DNA from: CAYNLK01 sp964398055
GTDB taxonomy: Bacteria > Chloroflexota > Anaerolineae > 4572-78 > J111
Assembly (NCBI GenBank): GCA_964398055.1
Contig: CAYNLK010000013.1
Coordinates: 73,529-137,528 of the forward strand
Reading direction: 5' to 3'
DNA length: 64,000 nucleotides
Shown here one piece after another: positions 1 through 7,878 of this stretch; within the stretch, counting starts at the first letter, position 1; each line of letters opens with the position of its first letter. The position numbers and the translations under genes are program-made. Below the pieces are notes generated by a model. It had not been told where the DNA came from and searched no databases. It saw nothing but the letters and a program-made list of their open reading frames with translations.

Positions 1-240
1 GCCGAGGTAGATTTTTTCGCCCCACTCCCGCACGGCCCGGCCAACCAGCTCTTCACTATGACCGTTGCCGTAATTGGGCGCCGTATCGACAAAGTTGACC
101 CCAAGTTCAAAGGCCAATCGCATCGATTTGAGCGATTCGGCGTCGTCCTCGCCGGCCCACCAATCGCCGCCGATGCCCCAAGCCCCAAAGCTAATCTCCG
201 AGACTTCAAAACCTGCCTTGCCTAATTTACGATAGCGCAT
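1..240 (-). CDS. aldo/keto reductase, N-terminal part (runs off window)
   Basis: Only the first 80 codons are in the window; the 3' part lies beyond base 1. The visible protein starts MRYRKLGKAGFEVSEISFG and continues to a VDTAPNYGNGHSEE segment. This is the first strands of an aldo/keto reductase TIM barrel, with D52 and Y57 as the expected catalytic Asp and Tyr. The family reduces carbonyls with NADPH. An AGGAGG ribosome site lies 8 bases before the ATG, which fixes the start. It is the last visible gene of the leftward operon, 84 bases after the MttB homologue, so it may process an aldehyde or ketone made in that pathway. The substrate cannot be read from the sequence. Confidence 0.85.
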   Translation of the reverse strand, partial: MRYRKLGKAGFEVSEISFGAWGIGGDWWAGEDDAESLKSMRLAFELGVNFVDTAPNYGNGHSEELVGRAVREWGEKIYLG

Positions 241-324
241 ATAGTTTTCCTCCTAAAGCTGGTATAAGTATCAAGGAATTCTGGTTTACCCGGCGATAAA
301 ACCACTTCGCTCACTTCAACTACC

Positions 325-1770
325 TCACTCCTCTCGCTTCTGGTAATAGGCTCTGGCCTCTTGCAGAATTCTGGCAATGTCGTCTTCCTGACCCATTGTT
401 AAATAGGTCTGTTCCGGTTCGGCCAGAATGGCCTCGACCCGCTCGCGGGCATAATCCAGTGCCTGCTTTTTGCCTTGCTGGAGCCATTCGGGGTACGTCA
501 AACGATCGGCCGAGCGGGGCACGAACTGCTCTTTTCGCCACCATTGCCGGGTGTGGGCCTTGCCCAGGTAGTGGCCCGGAATTGGGCCAACCTCTTTGAT
601 CAACTCGACCGCAATCGTCTCGGTGGTAATGGCTTCACCCGTCACAAAGCGGCCGATCATGCCGGCAATGTCATCATCTAGCATAGCCTGAACCGGGTGC
701 GCCGTCAACTCGCTGGATACCCCAAAATGGAGCAGCATCGAGTTGACCCCGGCCAGGGCCGAAGCCAGCCCGGCCAGGCCCTTCTCGTAACCGGCCTGGT
801 AGTCGATCATCTTGGCGCTGACGTAGCCGGGACTGCCGTTGCCGATGGGCAGCCCGTAGTCGCGCCACATCTGGTTGAAGATCAGGTTGTTGAGCGAGGC
901 GTCGATCTGCCCAAAAGCCGGCGAACCGGTATTCATATTGAGCGGCAAGGAAAAGTGACCGACCATCATGCGGTGACCCGGCTGCAGAAGCTGCACCAGC
1001 ACTACCATGCCCATCTGTTCGGCGCTGCTGACCACCACCGAGCCGGGGATGGTGGCCGGGCCGGTGCCGCCCATCATACAGCCATCCACCGTGGACAGCG
1101 GGAAACCGGCTTCCACAATCCGCCTGGCGGCGGTGAGCGCTTCAGCGCCCCAGGTCAGCGGCGGCGACGAGCCAATCGTCCCGGTGAACTCATGGCCGAC
1201 CGCCTGGGCCAACTGGATGGTGAAAATCTCGCAGTCGTTGGAGCAGCAGCCGGCCTGGTGCTTGGTGGAATATTTCATGTGCAGGGCCACGCCCTCCGGG
1301 ATAGCCATAGCCGAGGCAATGCCCTCATAGCCAAAGTAGGGGTAGCAACCCAGGTGATCGAGATGGGGTAGGGCGTTTAGTACCCGCACACAGTCAATGT
1401 ACTCCGCCCGGCTGGGTTGGCGAGGCTCAAATGTAGCCAGGTCAATCGTCTCCATGCCCGAACTGTGAGAAAAGTAGAGCCTCTCCGGCTCGATCAGCAG
1501 GTCGTTGGCCGGATCCGGGGCTTTGACCGGGTAGCTGCTGGGGGCCAGGCGCAAGCACTCCTCCACCAACTCGGCCGGAAATCGCACCCGCAGATTATCT
1601 TCATCCACCCGGCAGCCGTGTTGCTTGAAGAATTTCAAAGCCCAGTCACTCTCAATACGCAGTCCGGTTGTCCACAACACTTCCAGAATGGCCTGGTGCA
1701 TCTGCTGGAGTTGCTCTTCGGTCAAAAGCTCCAGTGGTTTCAAGCTACGCTTAAATCCAGTGCGACTCAT
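325..1770 (-). CDS. MttB-family corrinoid methyltransferase, non-pyrrolysine type
   Basis: This 481-residue protein has the trimethylamine:corrinoid methyltransferase (MttB) superfamily pattern along its full length, including a GCCSND segment near residue 175, DYQAGYE near 323-329 and YLGKAHT...WWRKE near 401-414. Known members move a methyl group from a quaternary or tertiary amine to a cobalt corrinoid protein. Archaeal MttB needs pyrrolysine from an in-frame UAG; this frame has none, which puts it with the glycine-betaine/proline-betaine/carnitine-type (MtgB-like) branch. It lies 18 bases after a corrinoid protein gene, its likely partner. The exact substrate is not deducible. The Ftr homologue, zinc dehydrogenase and amidohydrolase upstream suggest a compound that is also processed after demethylation. 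Confidence 0.9.
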   Translation of the reverse strand: MSRTGFKRSLKPLELLTEEQLQQMHQAILEVLWTTGLRIESDWALKFFKQHGCRVDEDNLRVRFPAELVEECLRLAPSSYPVKAPDPANDLLIEPERLYFSHSSGMETIDLATFEPRQPSRAEYIDCVRVLNALPHLDHLGCYPYFGYEGIASAMAIPEGVALHMKYSTKHQAGCCSNDCEIFTIQLAQAVGHEFTGTIGSSPPLTWGAEALTAARRIVEAGFPLSTVDGCMMGGTGPATIPGSVVVSSAEQMGMVVLVQLLQPGHRMMVGHFSLPLNMNTGSPAFGQIDASLNNLIFNQMWRDYGLPIGNGSPGYVSAKMIDYQAGYEKGLAGLASALAGVNSMLLHFGVSSELTAHPVQAMLDDDIAGMIGRFVTGEAITTETIAVELIKEVGPIPGHYLGKAHTRQWWRKEQFVPRSADRLTYPEWLQQGKKQALDYARERVEAILAEPEQTYLTMGQEDDIARILQEARAYYQKREE

Positions 1771-1788
1771 CCGTATTCCCTCTTCAAT

Positions 1789-2436
1789 TTACTGCCCCAC
1801 AAAACGGCGGGCCAGGTTGACCGCGCCCGGGGCGGTGGGGTCGTAACCGTCGGCGCCGATGTTGGCGGCAAAATCGGCGGTGATGCCGCCCCCGCCGACC
1901 ATAACCTTGACTTTGTCGCGCAAGCCCTTCTCCTGCAACAGGTCGATGACCTTGCGTTGTTGAGGCGCAGTCGTTGTTAACAGCGCCGACATTGCCAATA
2001 TTTGGGCGTCGTGCTCGATGATGGCCTGCACAAATTCATCGGCTTGAATATTGATACCCAGATCGTGTACCTCAAAGCCGCCGGCTTTCAACAGGGTGGC
2101 GACCATGTTCTTCCCAATATCGTGGATGTCGCCGGCCACCGTACCGATAACCACCACACCCAGGCTTTTCTGCTTGGCCCCGCTACGCTTGATCTCTTCT
2201 TCCAGAATCCTGGTGGCGGCTGACATGGTTTCCGCGGCGGCGATCAGGTCGGGCAGCCACAACTCCCCCCGGCCAAAGAGGTCGCCGATATAACGGATCG
2301 CTTCGGTCAGGGCGTCAAGCGCCTCGAGTGGATCAATGCCTTCGGCAACAGCCTGCTGCGCCCATTGCGCTGCGCCTTCGGCGTCGTAGTCGATAACGGC
2401 TTGTCTCAAGTTTTCAAGGATCGTCTCTTTGGACAT
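1789..2436 (-). CDS. methyltransferase corrinoid protein (MttC/MtbC-like)
   Basis: This 215-residue protein has the two usual parts: an N-terminal helical cap (about 1-85) and a C-terminal cobalamin-binding Rossmann-like domain. The cobalamin signature GDIHDIG is at 102-108, with H105 as the expected lower axial cobalt ligand; a serine-rich strand follows near 150 and a glycine run near 181-184. Such proteins accept the methyl group from an MttB-type enzyme and pass it to a second methyltransferase. It directly precedes the MttB homologue and is probably specific to it. A second, distinct corrinoid protein lies at 15676-16359. No reductive activase that would re-reduce Co(II) is seen in the window. 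Confidence 0.93.
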   Translation of the reverse strand: MSKETILENLRQAVIDYDAEGAAQWAQQAVAEGIDPLEALDALTEAIRYIGDLFGRGELWLPDLIAAAETMSAATRILEEEIKRSGAKQKSLGVVVIGTVAGDIHDIGKNMVATLLKAGGFEVHDLGINIQADEFVQAIIEHDAQILAMSALLTTTAPQQRKVIDLLQEKGLRDKVKVMVGGGGITADFAANIGADGYDPTAPGAVNLARRFVGQ

Positions 2437-2477
2437 CTGGCTGTCCTCATTTTCAGGGCTGTTTTGCTCTTGTCAGA

Positions 2478-2566
2478 TACCGCTGAGTACACCGCAAAGA
2501 GCACGGAGGGCGCAGAGATTTTTATTATTTCTTTGCGTTCTTTGCGCCCTCTGCGGTTCAATAGAT
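2478..2566. repeat. imperfect inverted repeat between Ftr and corrinoid genes
   Basis: The 196-base gap between two same-strand genes holds two opposed arms rich in the words CGCAAAGA and GGGCGCAGAG, separated by an AT-rich centre around 2520-2530. The arms can pair imperfectly. It belongs to a series of low-complexity inverted repeats in this window. It may form an mRNA hairpin between the Ftr and corrinoid cistrons; no U-tract terminator is visible. Confidence 0.6.
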
Positions 2567-2632
2567 AGCATTGGATTTTAGAGGTGAGCGGCGCTGACCC
2601 TATCCGAACCAAACACCGCCCACCGGCAGACC

Positions 2633-3505
2633 TTACTTCAGCAACTCGTGCAGGTGATACTGGTGCTTGCCAAACGCGCCGCCAAAATTCATGGCCCCCA
2701 GGTACAGCACGCCCGGCACCTGGGCCGCGGCCCGTAGACTGACCGCCATTGCCTGGCGCATCAATTCCGGCGAAGCGCCAAACATCAGCAAATTCAAGAT
2801 GGAGCTGACCCCGTCCGGCACCTTGCTGTCTTCGATCTTGTCCCGCAGGGAGGGGATATAATCATACTCCCGGAAGACCTGCTCCAGACCGTAACCCATC
2901 GGCGCGGCGCCGTCAACGGCTTCTAAGGCCGCTTTGGCCGCGGCGACAGCCGTCACCGCGGCGACTTCGCTATCGGCAAAGCAGACAAAGTGACCGTCGG
3001 TGCCGTTGGTGCCAACTTTGTAACTTTTTTCGTAAATGAACTCGCCGGTGGTGGTCGGCAAAACGCACAACTTGCGACCACCTAGCTCACGTTCGGAGTC
3101 GTAACCCTGCCACCGTTCAGCCGAAACGTTGAACTTGTCGTGGATATTCACCGTTTCACCGGCCACGCCGGCCACCGCGGCGTCAAAAACGGCAATCGTG
3201 GGAATCAGCGAGGCCAGCGCAAGCCGCAGCTCGACTTCCTTCAGCATATTCTCCCGTTGATCCGGCGGCATCGCCAGCGAGACATAGACGCCGGGCCGGC
3301 CGTCGGGCGTTTCCTGGGGCAGGGCCAGCCGCTCGATCCCGGCGTTGATGCGGGAACCGATCATGCTCGAGCCGGCCGCGCCGGCAAATTGATACGCCCC
3401 CCCCAGGGCGACTTCGCTGGAGACGGCCGTCAACACAACCCTGACCACTTCCAGGGTCCAGGCTTCGGCAAAGGTGTCGAGGATGGTGACGTTCTTGATC
3501 TTCAT
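2633..3505 (-). CDS. formylmethanofuran:H4MPT formyltransferase homologue (Ftr/FhcD-like), stand-alone
   Basis: The 290-residue protein matches Ftr from end to end as I remember the archaeal sequences. Shared landmarks are TFAEA at 11-15, ETPDGRPGVYV at 65-75, GGRK at 142-145, PSLRD...PDGV at 218-233 and a closing PGVL...NFGG.FGKH at 264-281. Ftr transfers a formyl group between methanofuran and tetrahydromethanopterin. In methylotrophic bacteria the homologue FhcD works inside a four-subunit formyltransferase/hydrolase complex. Here it stands alone: no FhcA, B or C neighbour is visible. It sits between a zinc dehydrogenase (gap 5 bases) and the corrinoid protein, so a role in carrying the removed C1 unit is plausible but unproven. 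It could also be a paralogue with a changed substrate. Confidence 0.82.
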   Translation of the reverse strand: MKIKNVTILDTFAEAWTLEVVRVVLTAVSSEVALGGAYQFAGAAGSSMIGSRINAGIERLALPQETPDGRPGVYVSLAMPPDQRENMLKEVELRLALASLIPTIAVFDAAVAGVAGETVNIHDKFNVSAERWQGYDSERELGGRKLCVLPTTTGEFIYEKSYKVGTNGTDGHFVCFADSEVAAVTAVAAAKAALEAVDGAAPMGYGLEQVFREYDYIPSLRDKIEDSKVPDGVSSILNLLMFGASPELMRQAMAVSLRAAAQVPGVLYLGAMNFGGAFGKHQYHLHELLK

Positions 3506-3510
3506 TGAGA

Positions 3511-4530
3511 TTATTCTCCTTGGTGGATGATTAAAACTTTGACGCCCTCTTGTTTCCGGGCGATTTCATAGCCGGTTTGAACTTCTGCCAGCGGCAGGCG
3601 ATGGGAAATCATAGCTCTTACATTAATGATTCCGGCGTTGACCAGGGCTAGAGCCTGCTCATATTGGGCCACAATCGAGTCGTAGCTGCCGATCAACCGT
3701 AATTCTTTGTAGTGAATCAAATCCAGGTCCAGTTCCACTTTGGGGGCCAGGGTAGCGGCAAAGTAGAGCACCTGGCCGCGGCGGGCGGCAATATTGATGG
3801 CCTGTTCCAAAACCGGCACTTTGCCCACGGCATTCACCACAATATCGGCCCCGCGGCCGGCAGATGCCGCCCGGACAACTTTCTCGACATCCTCCCGGCC
3901 GGCATCAATGACCACATTGGCCCCCAACTCCTTGGCCAGAGCCAGCCGATGCTCCAGCAAGCCGACCATCACCGTGAACGCGCCGCGGTGCCGCAATAAT
4001 TGCAGGTGGAGTAAACCAATCGGCCCATCGCCGATGACCACGGCGACGCCGCCAAAAGGCACCTCTAATTTCGATTGGCCGTTGATAACGCAGGCCAGCG
4101 GTTCGGCAAAGGCCGCCTCCTCCAGAGACACGCCCTCGGGGATTTTGGTCAGATTCTGGAAAGGGTAGTTGCTGTACTGGGCCAGGCCGCCGGAAAAGTA
4201 GCCCTGGTTCTCACAGGCGCTGAACATACCCCGGCGGCAATAGTAGCAATAGCCGCAGATCAGGCGGCCATCCGGCACTACCTGGTCGCCCGGTTTGACA
4301 TTCTTGACATTTTGGCCAACTTCGACCACCGTGCCGGCCACTTCGTGGCCCATGCGGAACGGATAGGTGATGGTCCAGCCGCGGGGAACTTTGCCCAGGT
4401 AGGCTTCAACATCCGTGCCGCAGACGCCGCAGGCGGCGACCTTAACCAGAACTTCGTCAGGGCCAATGGCAGGTTTGTCAAACTCTTCCACCTGCATTTT
4501 GAGCGGTTCGTGCAAACGAGCAATCTTCAT
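3511..4530 (-). CDS. zinc-dependent medium-chain alcohol dehydrogenase
   Basis: This 339-residue protein is a medium-chain dehydrogenase/reductase of the sorbitol/threonine dehydrogenase type. It has the catalytic-zinc segment ACGVCGTD near 33-40, GHE near 62, a structural-zinc motif CGYCYYCRRGMFSAC near 92-106, and an NAD-binding turn VIGDGPIGL. It should oxidise a secondary alcohol or polyol, or reduce the matching ketone. The ATG at 4530 is preferred because AGAGG lies 8 bases upstream; a TTG six bases earlier is less likely. It is 5 bases from the Ftr homologue and so almost surely cotranscribed with it. Confidence 0.92.
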   Translation of the reverse strand: MKIARLHEPLKMQVEEFDKPAIGPDEVLVKVAACGVCGTDVEAYLGKVPRGWTITYPFRMGHEVAGTVVEVGQNVKNVKPGDQVVPDGRLICGYCYYCRRGMFSACENQGYFSGGLAQYSNYPFQNLTKIPEGVSLEEAAFAEPLACVINGQSKLEVPFGGVAVVIGDGPIGLLHLQLLRHRGAFTVMVGLLEHRLALAKELGANVVIDAGREDVEKVVRAASAGRGADIVVNAVGKVPVLEQAINIAARRGQVLYFAATLAPKVELDLDLIHYKELRLIGSYDSIVAQYEQALALVNAGIINVRAMISHRLPLAEVQTGYEIARKQEGVKVLIIHQGE

Positions 4531-4554
4531 AGTCAATACCTCTGCTAAATAGGT

Positions 4555-5937
4555 TTAAATACTGTAATAGCTTGGCAACTTAATGCCTTCGGCAGTAAAC
4601 CGCTCGTAGGCATACCGGGTGGCCTGGCTGACCCATTCCTCCTCATCCAGCGTCAGAATCCGGCGATCTTCCATCACTACCTGGCCATCGCAGATAACGG
4701 TGTGGACGTCATTGGCGTTGGCGCAGTAGACCAGGCTGTTTTCCAGATTGTTGATCGGGCGCATATGCGCGCCGCTCAGATCAACCAGAATCAGGTCGGC
4801 CTTTTTGCCGACCTCCAATGAGCCGATCTCGTCGGCCATACCCAGGGCTTCAGCCCCGCCCAGGGTCGCCATGCGCAGGGTCGTTGGAGCGGGCAGCGTC
4901 GCCGGGTTCATGCTTGTCACTTTTTGCAGGAAGGCGGCCGTACGCATCGCCTCGAACATATCCATGTTGTCATTTACCGCACAGCTATCCGTGCCCAGCG
5001 AGACGACCACCCCGGCCTCCAGCATCTTGGTGATCGGGGCGATGCCGTCGGCCACCTTCATATTGCACTCAGGATTGTGGGCCACTTTGGTGCCGGTTTG
5101 GTGATACAGCTCGATATCCTCGTCCGATAGCCAGATACTATGGGCGCCCTGCACGTCCGGCCCCAGCAGGCCCAAGTTGTGCAGGTGGCCGGTCGGGGTC
5201 GTACCGAACAGGTTGTGGATGTTGTCCCACTCGTATTTGGTTTCGGCAATGTGAATGTGGATCGGCGCCTGGTTGCGGTCGGCCAAAGCGCGCGCCTCTT
5301 TGATCAGGCCCACGCTGCACGAATTGGGGCAGGCCAGGCCGTAGCTGAAGGAAACCCGGCCGTTCACCGAGGAGCGGCAGCGTTCCAGCAGCTCATCGGC
5401 CAGTCTCAATAGCCGGTCGTGGGGTAGGATCACCTCCGGTGAAATCCACTGGTCGGTCATGGTGATGGTATGCCGCACCCGGATACCGGCCTGCTCGAAC
5501 ACATCCACTACCGTGGGGTGGGTGGCCCACTCCATATTCAAAATCGTGGTGATGCCCGCCTTGATGGTGTCGACGCAGCCCAGTTTGGAGGCGTGAATCT
5601 GGATGTCGTAGACGCCCCTGAGGTAATCCTGCACGGCTACCCGGATGCGGGGCACAGAGACGTTGTCGATCCAGTCGAGCAGGGCCAAGTCGTCGCGGGT
5701 GCCTTTGTGGAAATTCTGCAAAAAATGATGGTGGGTATCGACAAAGCCGGGCATTACCGCTTTGCGCCGGGCATCGAGCACCTTTTTGGCCCGATACTGC
5801 CCGGAAATCTCAGCCGTTGGTCCCACCGCCACAATCCGGCCGGCGTTAATCGCCACGGCCCCATCTTCGATGACCGGCTGGCGGTCGTCGATGGTCACGA
5901 CCAGCCCGTTTTGAACCAGAATATCAACGTCACTCAT
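4555..5937 (-). CDS. amidohydrolase (chlorohydrolase/deaminase family)
   Basis: This 460-residue metal-dependent hydrolase resembles the TrzN/AtzA, SsnA and MTA/SAH deaminase group. It shows VMPGFVDTHHH with metal ligands H69 and H71, a later IHIHIAETKYE strand with the next histidine, HNPECNMK, and a GTDS motif holding the final Asp. The family hydrolyses C-N or C-Cl bonds on ring substrates and deaminates nitrogen heterocycles. The inner ATG at 5937 is preferred because GAGGCG lies 7 bases upstream; a start five codons earlier is possible. Together with the molybdenum hydroxylase across the divergent promoter, it suggests that the locus handles a nitrogen ring compound. That is inference. 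Confidence 0.9.
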   Translation of the reverse strand: MSDVDILVQNGLVVTIDDRQPVIEDGAVAINAGRIVAVGPTAEISGQYRAKKVLDARRKAVMPGFVDTHHHFLQNFHKGTRDDLALLDWIDNVSVPRIRVAVQDYLRGVYDIQIHASKLGCVDTIKAGITTILNMEWATHPTVVDVFEQAGIRVRHTITMTDQWISPEVILPHDRLLRLADELLERCRSSVNGRVSFSYGLACPNSCSVGLIKEARALADRNQAPIHIHIAETKYEWDNIHNLFGTTPTGHLHNLGLLGPDVQGAHSIWLSDEDIELYHQTGTKVAHNPECNMKVADGIAPITKMLEAGVVVSLGTDSCAVNDNMDMFEAMRTAAFLQKVTSMNPATLPAPTTLRMATLGGAEALGMADEIGSLEVGKKADLILVDLSGAHMRPINNLENSLVYCANANDVHTVICDGQVVMEDRRILTLDEEEWVSQATRYAYERFTAEGIKLPSYYSI

Positions 5938-5977
5938 TTGAAATCGCCTCATCGATTACGTACCCATCCAGTGGTGT

Positions 5978-7015
5978 TCAGGTGTTCAGATAGTGCTCCA
6001 GGGAGCGGACCTTGCACACCAGCTTCGGCAGCTCATCGATGGTAACGTAGCCAGGTCTCGCGTTGATAACATCGGGTATTCGATTGACGATCTGCGAGCT
6101 GGTTCCCAGGAGGGTAGGGGGATTGTCGTTTCGCAGGTGTATGGTGGGCACCCCCTTGATAATCCACTCGTTGATGTCATGCTCCCCCTGCTCGTAGACT
6201 TTGGCCGTCTGCGTCGCCTTGAAAAGGATGCCTTCGACGGTCTCGATCACTATCGTGTTGTCCAGGCCGGTCACATCCCCGGCCGGGATGACCTTGTTGA
6301 ACGCTTTGCAGGGCAGATCGTAATCGAGAATGATCGGCTTGACGCTTTCGGTGATGGTTTTCGTCGTAAGCCCTAAGTCTGAAATCTGGTTTTCCAGATC
6401 CATTCGGAGACAGACAACCTCGTCCCCCAGAGGGAGTTTTTCGTTTTTCTCGATCATCTCGTAGATGTCGTCGGCTTTCCGGCCCACCGCGTAGAACTCC
6501 GCTACCATAGGTCCCAGTTCATCCATGTTGATCATGGTCCGTCCCTCGACGGACTCGATACGGTGTGATGCGCCGGTCAGGGTGGTAATCAGGTTGGCCC
6601 AGAAAACGTCCTGCATGCCCGAACCCGTCACGGTGACCCCGTTTTCCTTGGCGATCCGGTCCAGTTTCGCGGCAATTGCGGGGGAGGATGTCCAGGGATA
6701 GGAGGCTTCCTCGGAAGTGGTAATCACGTTGAGTCCTGCTTCCAGGCACTTTTTAACGTGGGGATATATCTTCTCCATGGATGTGGCAACGGCGATGAGC
6801 GCGATGTCCGCGGCGGTCTGGGAAAGCACCTCATCGGCTTTGTCGCTGATTTCAACGTTGAGTTTTCGACCGATGCCGATCACATCACCCAGGTCCTTAC
6901 CCACGTTCTTCAGGTCGATGGCGCCCGTGATAATGACGCCTTTGTCAACCATGAAGCGGGCGATGTCCCGGCCGATATTGCCAACTCCGTAGGATATTGC
7001 TTTGATCTTTTCCAT
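5978..7015 (-). CDS. DapB-fold NAD(P)-dependent dehydrogenase, 2,4-diaminopentanoate dehydrogenase-like
   Basis: The 345-residue protein begins with a Rossmann motif GVGNIG at 10-15, followed by DIALIAVATS and a GSGMQDVFW segment. This resembles dihydrodipicolinate-reductase-fold amine dehydrogenases such as 2,4-diaminopentanoate dehydrogenase. Those enzymes oxidatively deaminate a secondary amine with NAD(P)+. AGGAGA lies 6 bases before the ATG. By eye its codon use is less GC-rich than the flanking dehydrogenase and amidohydrolase genes, and the protein is richer in Lys, Ile and Asp, so recent acquisition is possible. Its substrate is not known; an amine released by the neighbouring enzymes would fit. 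Confidence 0.7.
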   Translation of the reverse strand: MEKIKAISYGVGNIGRDIARFMVDKGVIITGAIDLKNVGKDLGDVIGIGRKLNVEISDKADEVLSQTAADIALIAVATSMEKIYPHVKKCLEAGLNVITTSEEASYPWTSSPAIAAKLDRIAKENGVTVTGSGMQDVFWANLITTLTGASHRIESVEGRTMINMDELGPMVAEFYAVGRKADDIYEMIEKNEKLPLGDEVVCLRMDLENQISDLGLTTKTITESVKPIILDYDLPCKAFNKVIPAGDVTGLDNTIVIETVEGILFKATQTAKVYEQGEHDINEWIIKGVPTIHLRNDNPPTLLGTSSQIVNRIPDVINARPGYVTIDELPKLVCKVRSLEHYLNT

Positions 7016-7069
7016 ATTTCTTCTCCTGATGTTCTGAAAATAAGGGTTTGGGGGACAATCTTAAGATTG

Positions 7070-7822
7070 TCAATTTTCCGAAAAAACTACCTCTTTCAAC
7101 TGGCGGGTGACTGCCTCAGGATCATCGGCCTGCCAGACTCGCCGGCCAAAGGCTACTCCGGCCGCCCCGGCCTTGATCGCGTCCCGGGCCACGCTCAGGG
7201 TGGTATCCTGGCCCCCCTCGCTGGGACCGCCGGCCACAATGAGCGGCACCGGCGCCGCGGTGACTACCTGCTTGAAGGCTTCGATATCCCCGCAGTAGTT
7301 CGTTTTAACAATGTCGGCGCCCAACTCCATGCCAATGCGGGCGGCGTGGGCAATGGCCTTGGGGTCATAAAAATTGTCGGACGGCGGCATCATTTCGGCC
7401 ACAACGGGCATGTCATAGCTCTGGCTGGCGTCGGCCAGTTGGGCCAACCAGCGATAAATCTCGATGTCGCCCGCCCGGCCAAAAAAGACCGAAACCGCAA
7501 CGGCGTCAGCGTCCATACGCAAGGCTGTTTCCAGCGAGGCAATGGGCGTCTCCTGGGTCCCTTCCGCGCTCAAACCGGCGGTCACGCTTACTCGCAGCAC
7601 AATCCCAACCGAGGGCGGTATAACCGGGGCCACGGCTTTATAAAATCCGGGCGAGATGAGTAAGGCATTAGCGCCCCCTTTAACGACTGCTTCAACAATA
7701 GCCTGGGGGCGGTCAAGACCTTTCACCGGGCCAAGCCAGCCGCCGTGGTCAAGTGGGATCAGGACACAGCGTTTTTGCTCGCCGACTAACAGGCGGCCAA
7801 GTCGTCTTGATTTTCCAATCAT
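7070..7822 (-). CDS. class I aldolase, DhnA/FbaB-type
   Basis: This 250-residue TIM-barrel protein matches archaeal-type class I fructose-bisphosphate aldolases and their relatives (LsrF, ADH synthase). It has PLDHG at 23-27, the Schiff-base strand DIVKTNY with Lys173, IVAGGPSEGG at 195-204 and a closing GVAFGRRVWQ phosphate loop. It should cleave or form a carbon-carbon bond in a phosphorylated keto compound. AGGAGC precedes the ATG by 8 bases. It follows the FGGY kinase by 56 bases, which fits a phosphorylate-then-cleave pair. The actual phosphorylated substrate is unknown. Confidence 0.88.
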   Translation of the reverse strand: MIGKSRRLGRLLVGEQKRCVLIPLDHGGWLGPVKGLDRPQAIVEAVVKGGANALLISPGFYKAVAPVIPPSVGIVLRVSVTAGLSAEGTQETPIASLETALRMDADAVAVSVFFGRAGDIEIYRWLAQLADASQSYDMPVVAEMMPPSDNFYDPKAIAHAARIGMELGADIVKTNYCGDIEAFKQVVTAAPVPLIVAGGPSEGGQDTTLSVARDAIKAGAAGVAFGRRVWQADDPEAVTRQLKEVVFSEN

Positions 7823-7878
7823 TTTCTGCTCCTTTTGAGTTAATCTAGACCTAAAAGTTTTTTAAACCTCCAGGGTCT

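Noticed and set aside
697..1371. Long plus-strand reading frame opposite the first MttB homologue
   Set aside because: No domain similarity; it is the antisense shadow of a GC-rich gene.
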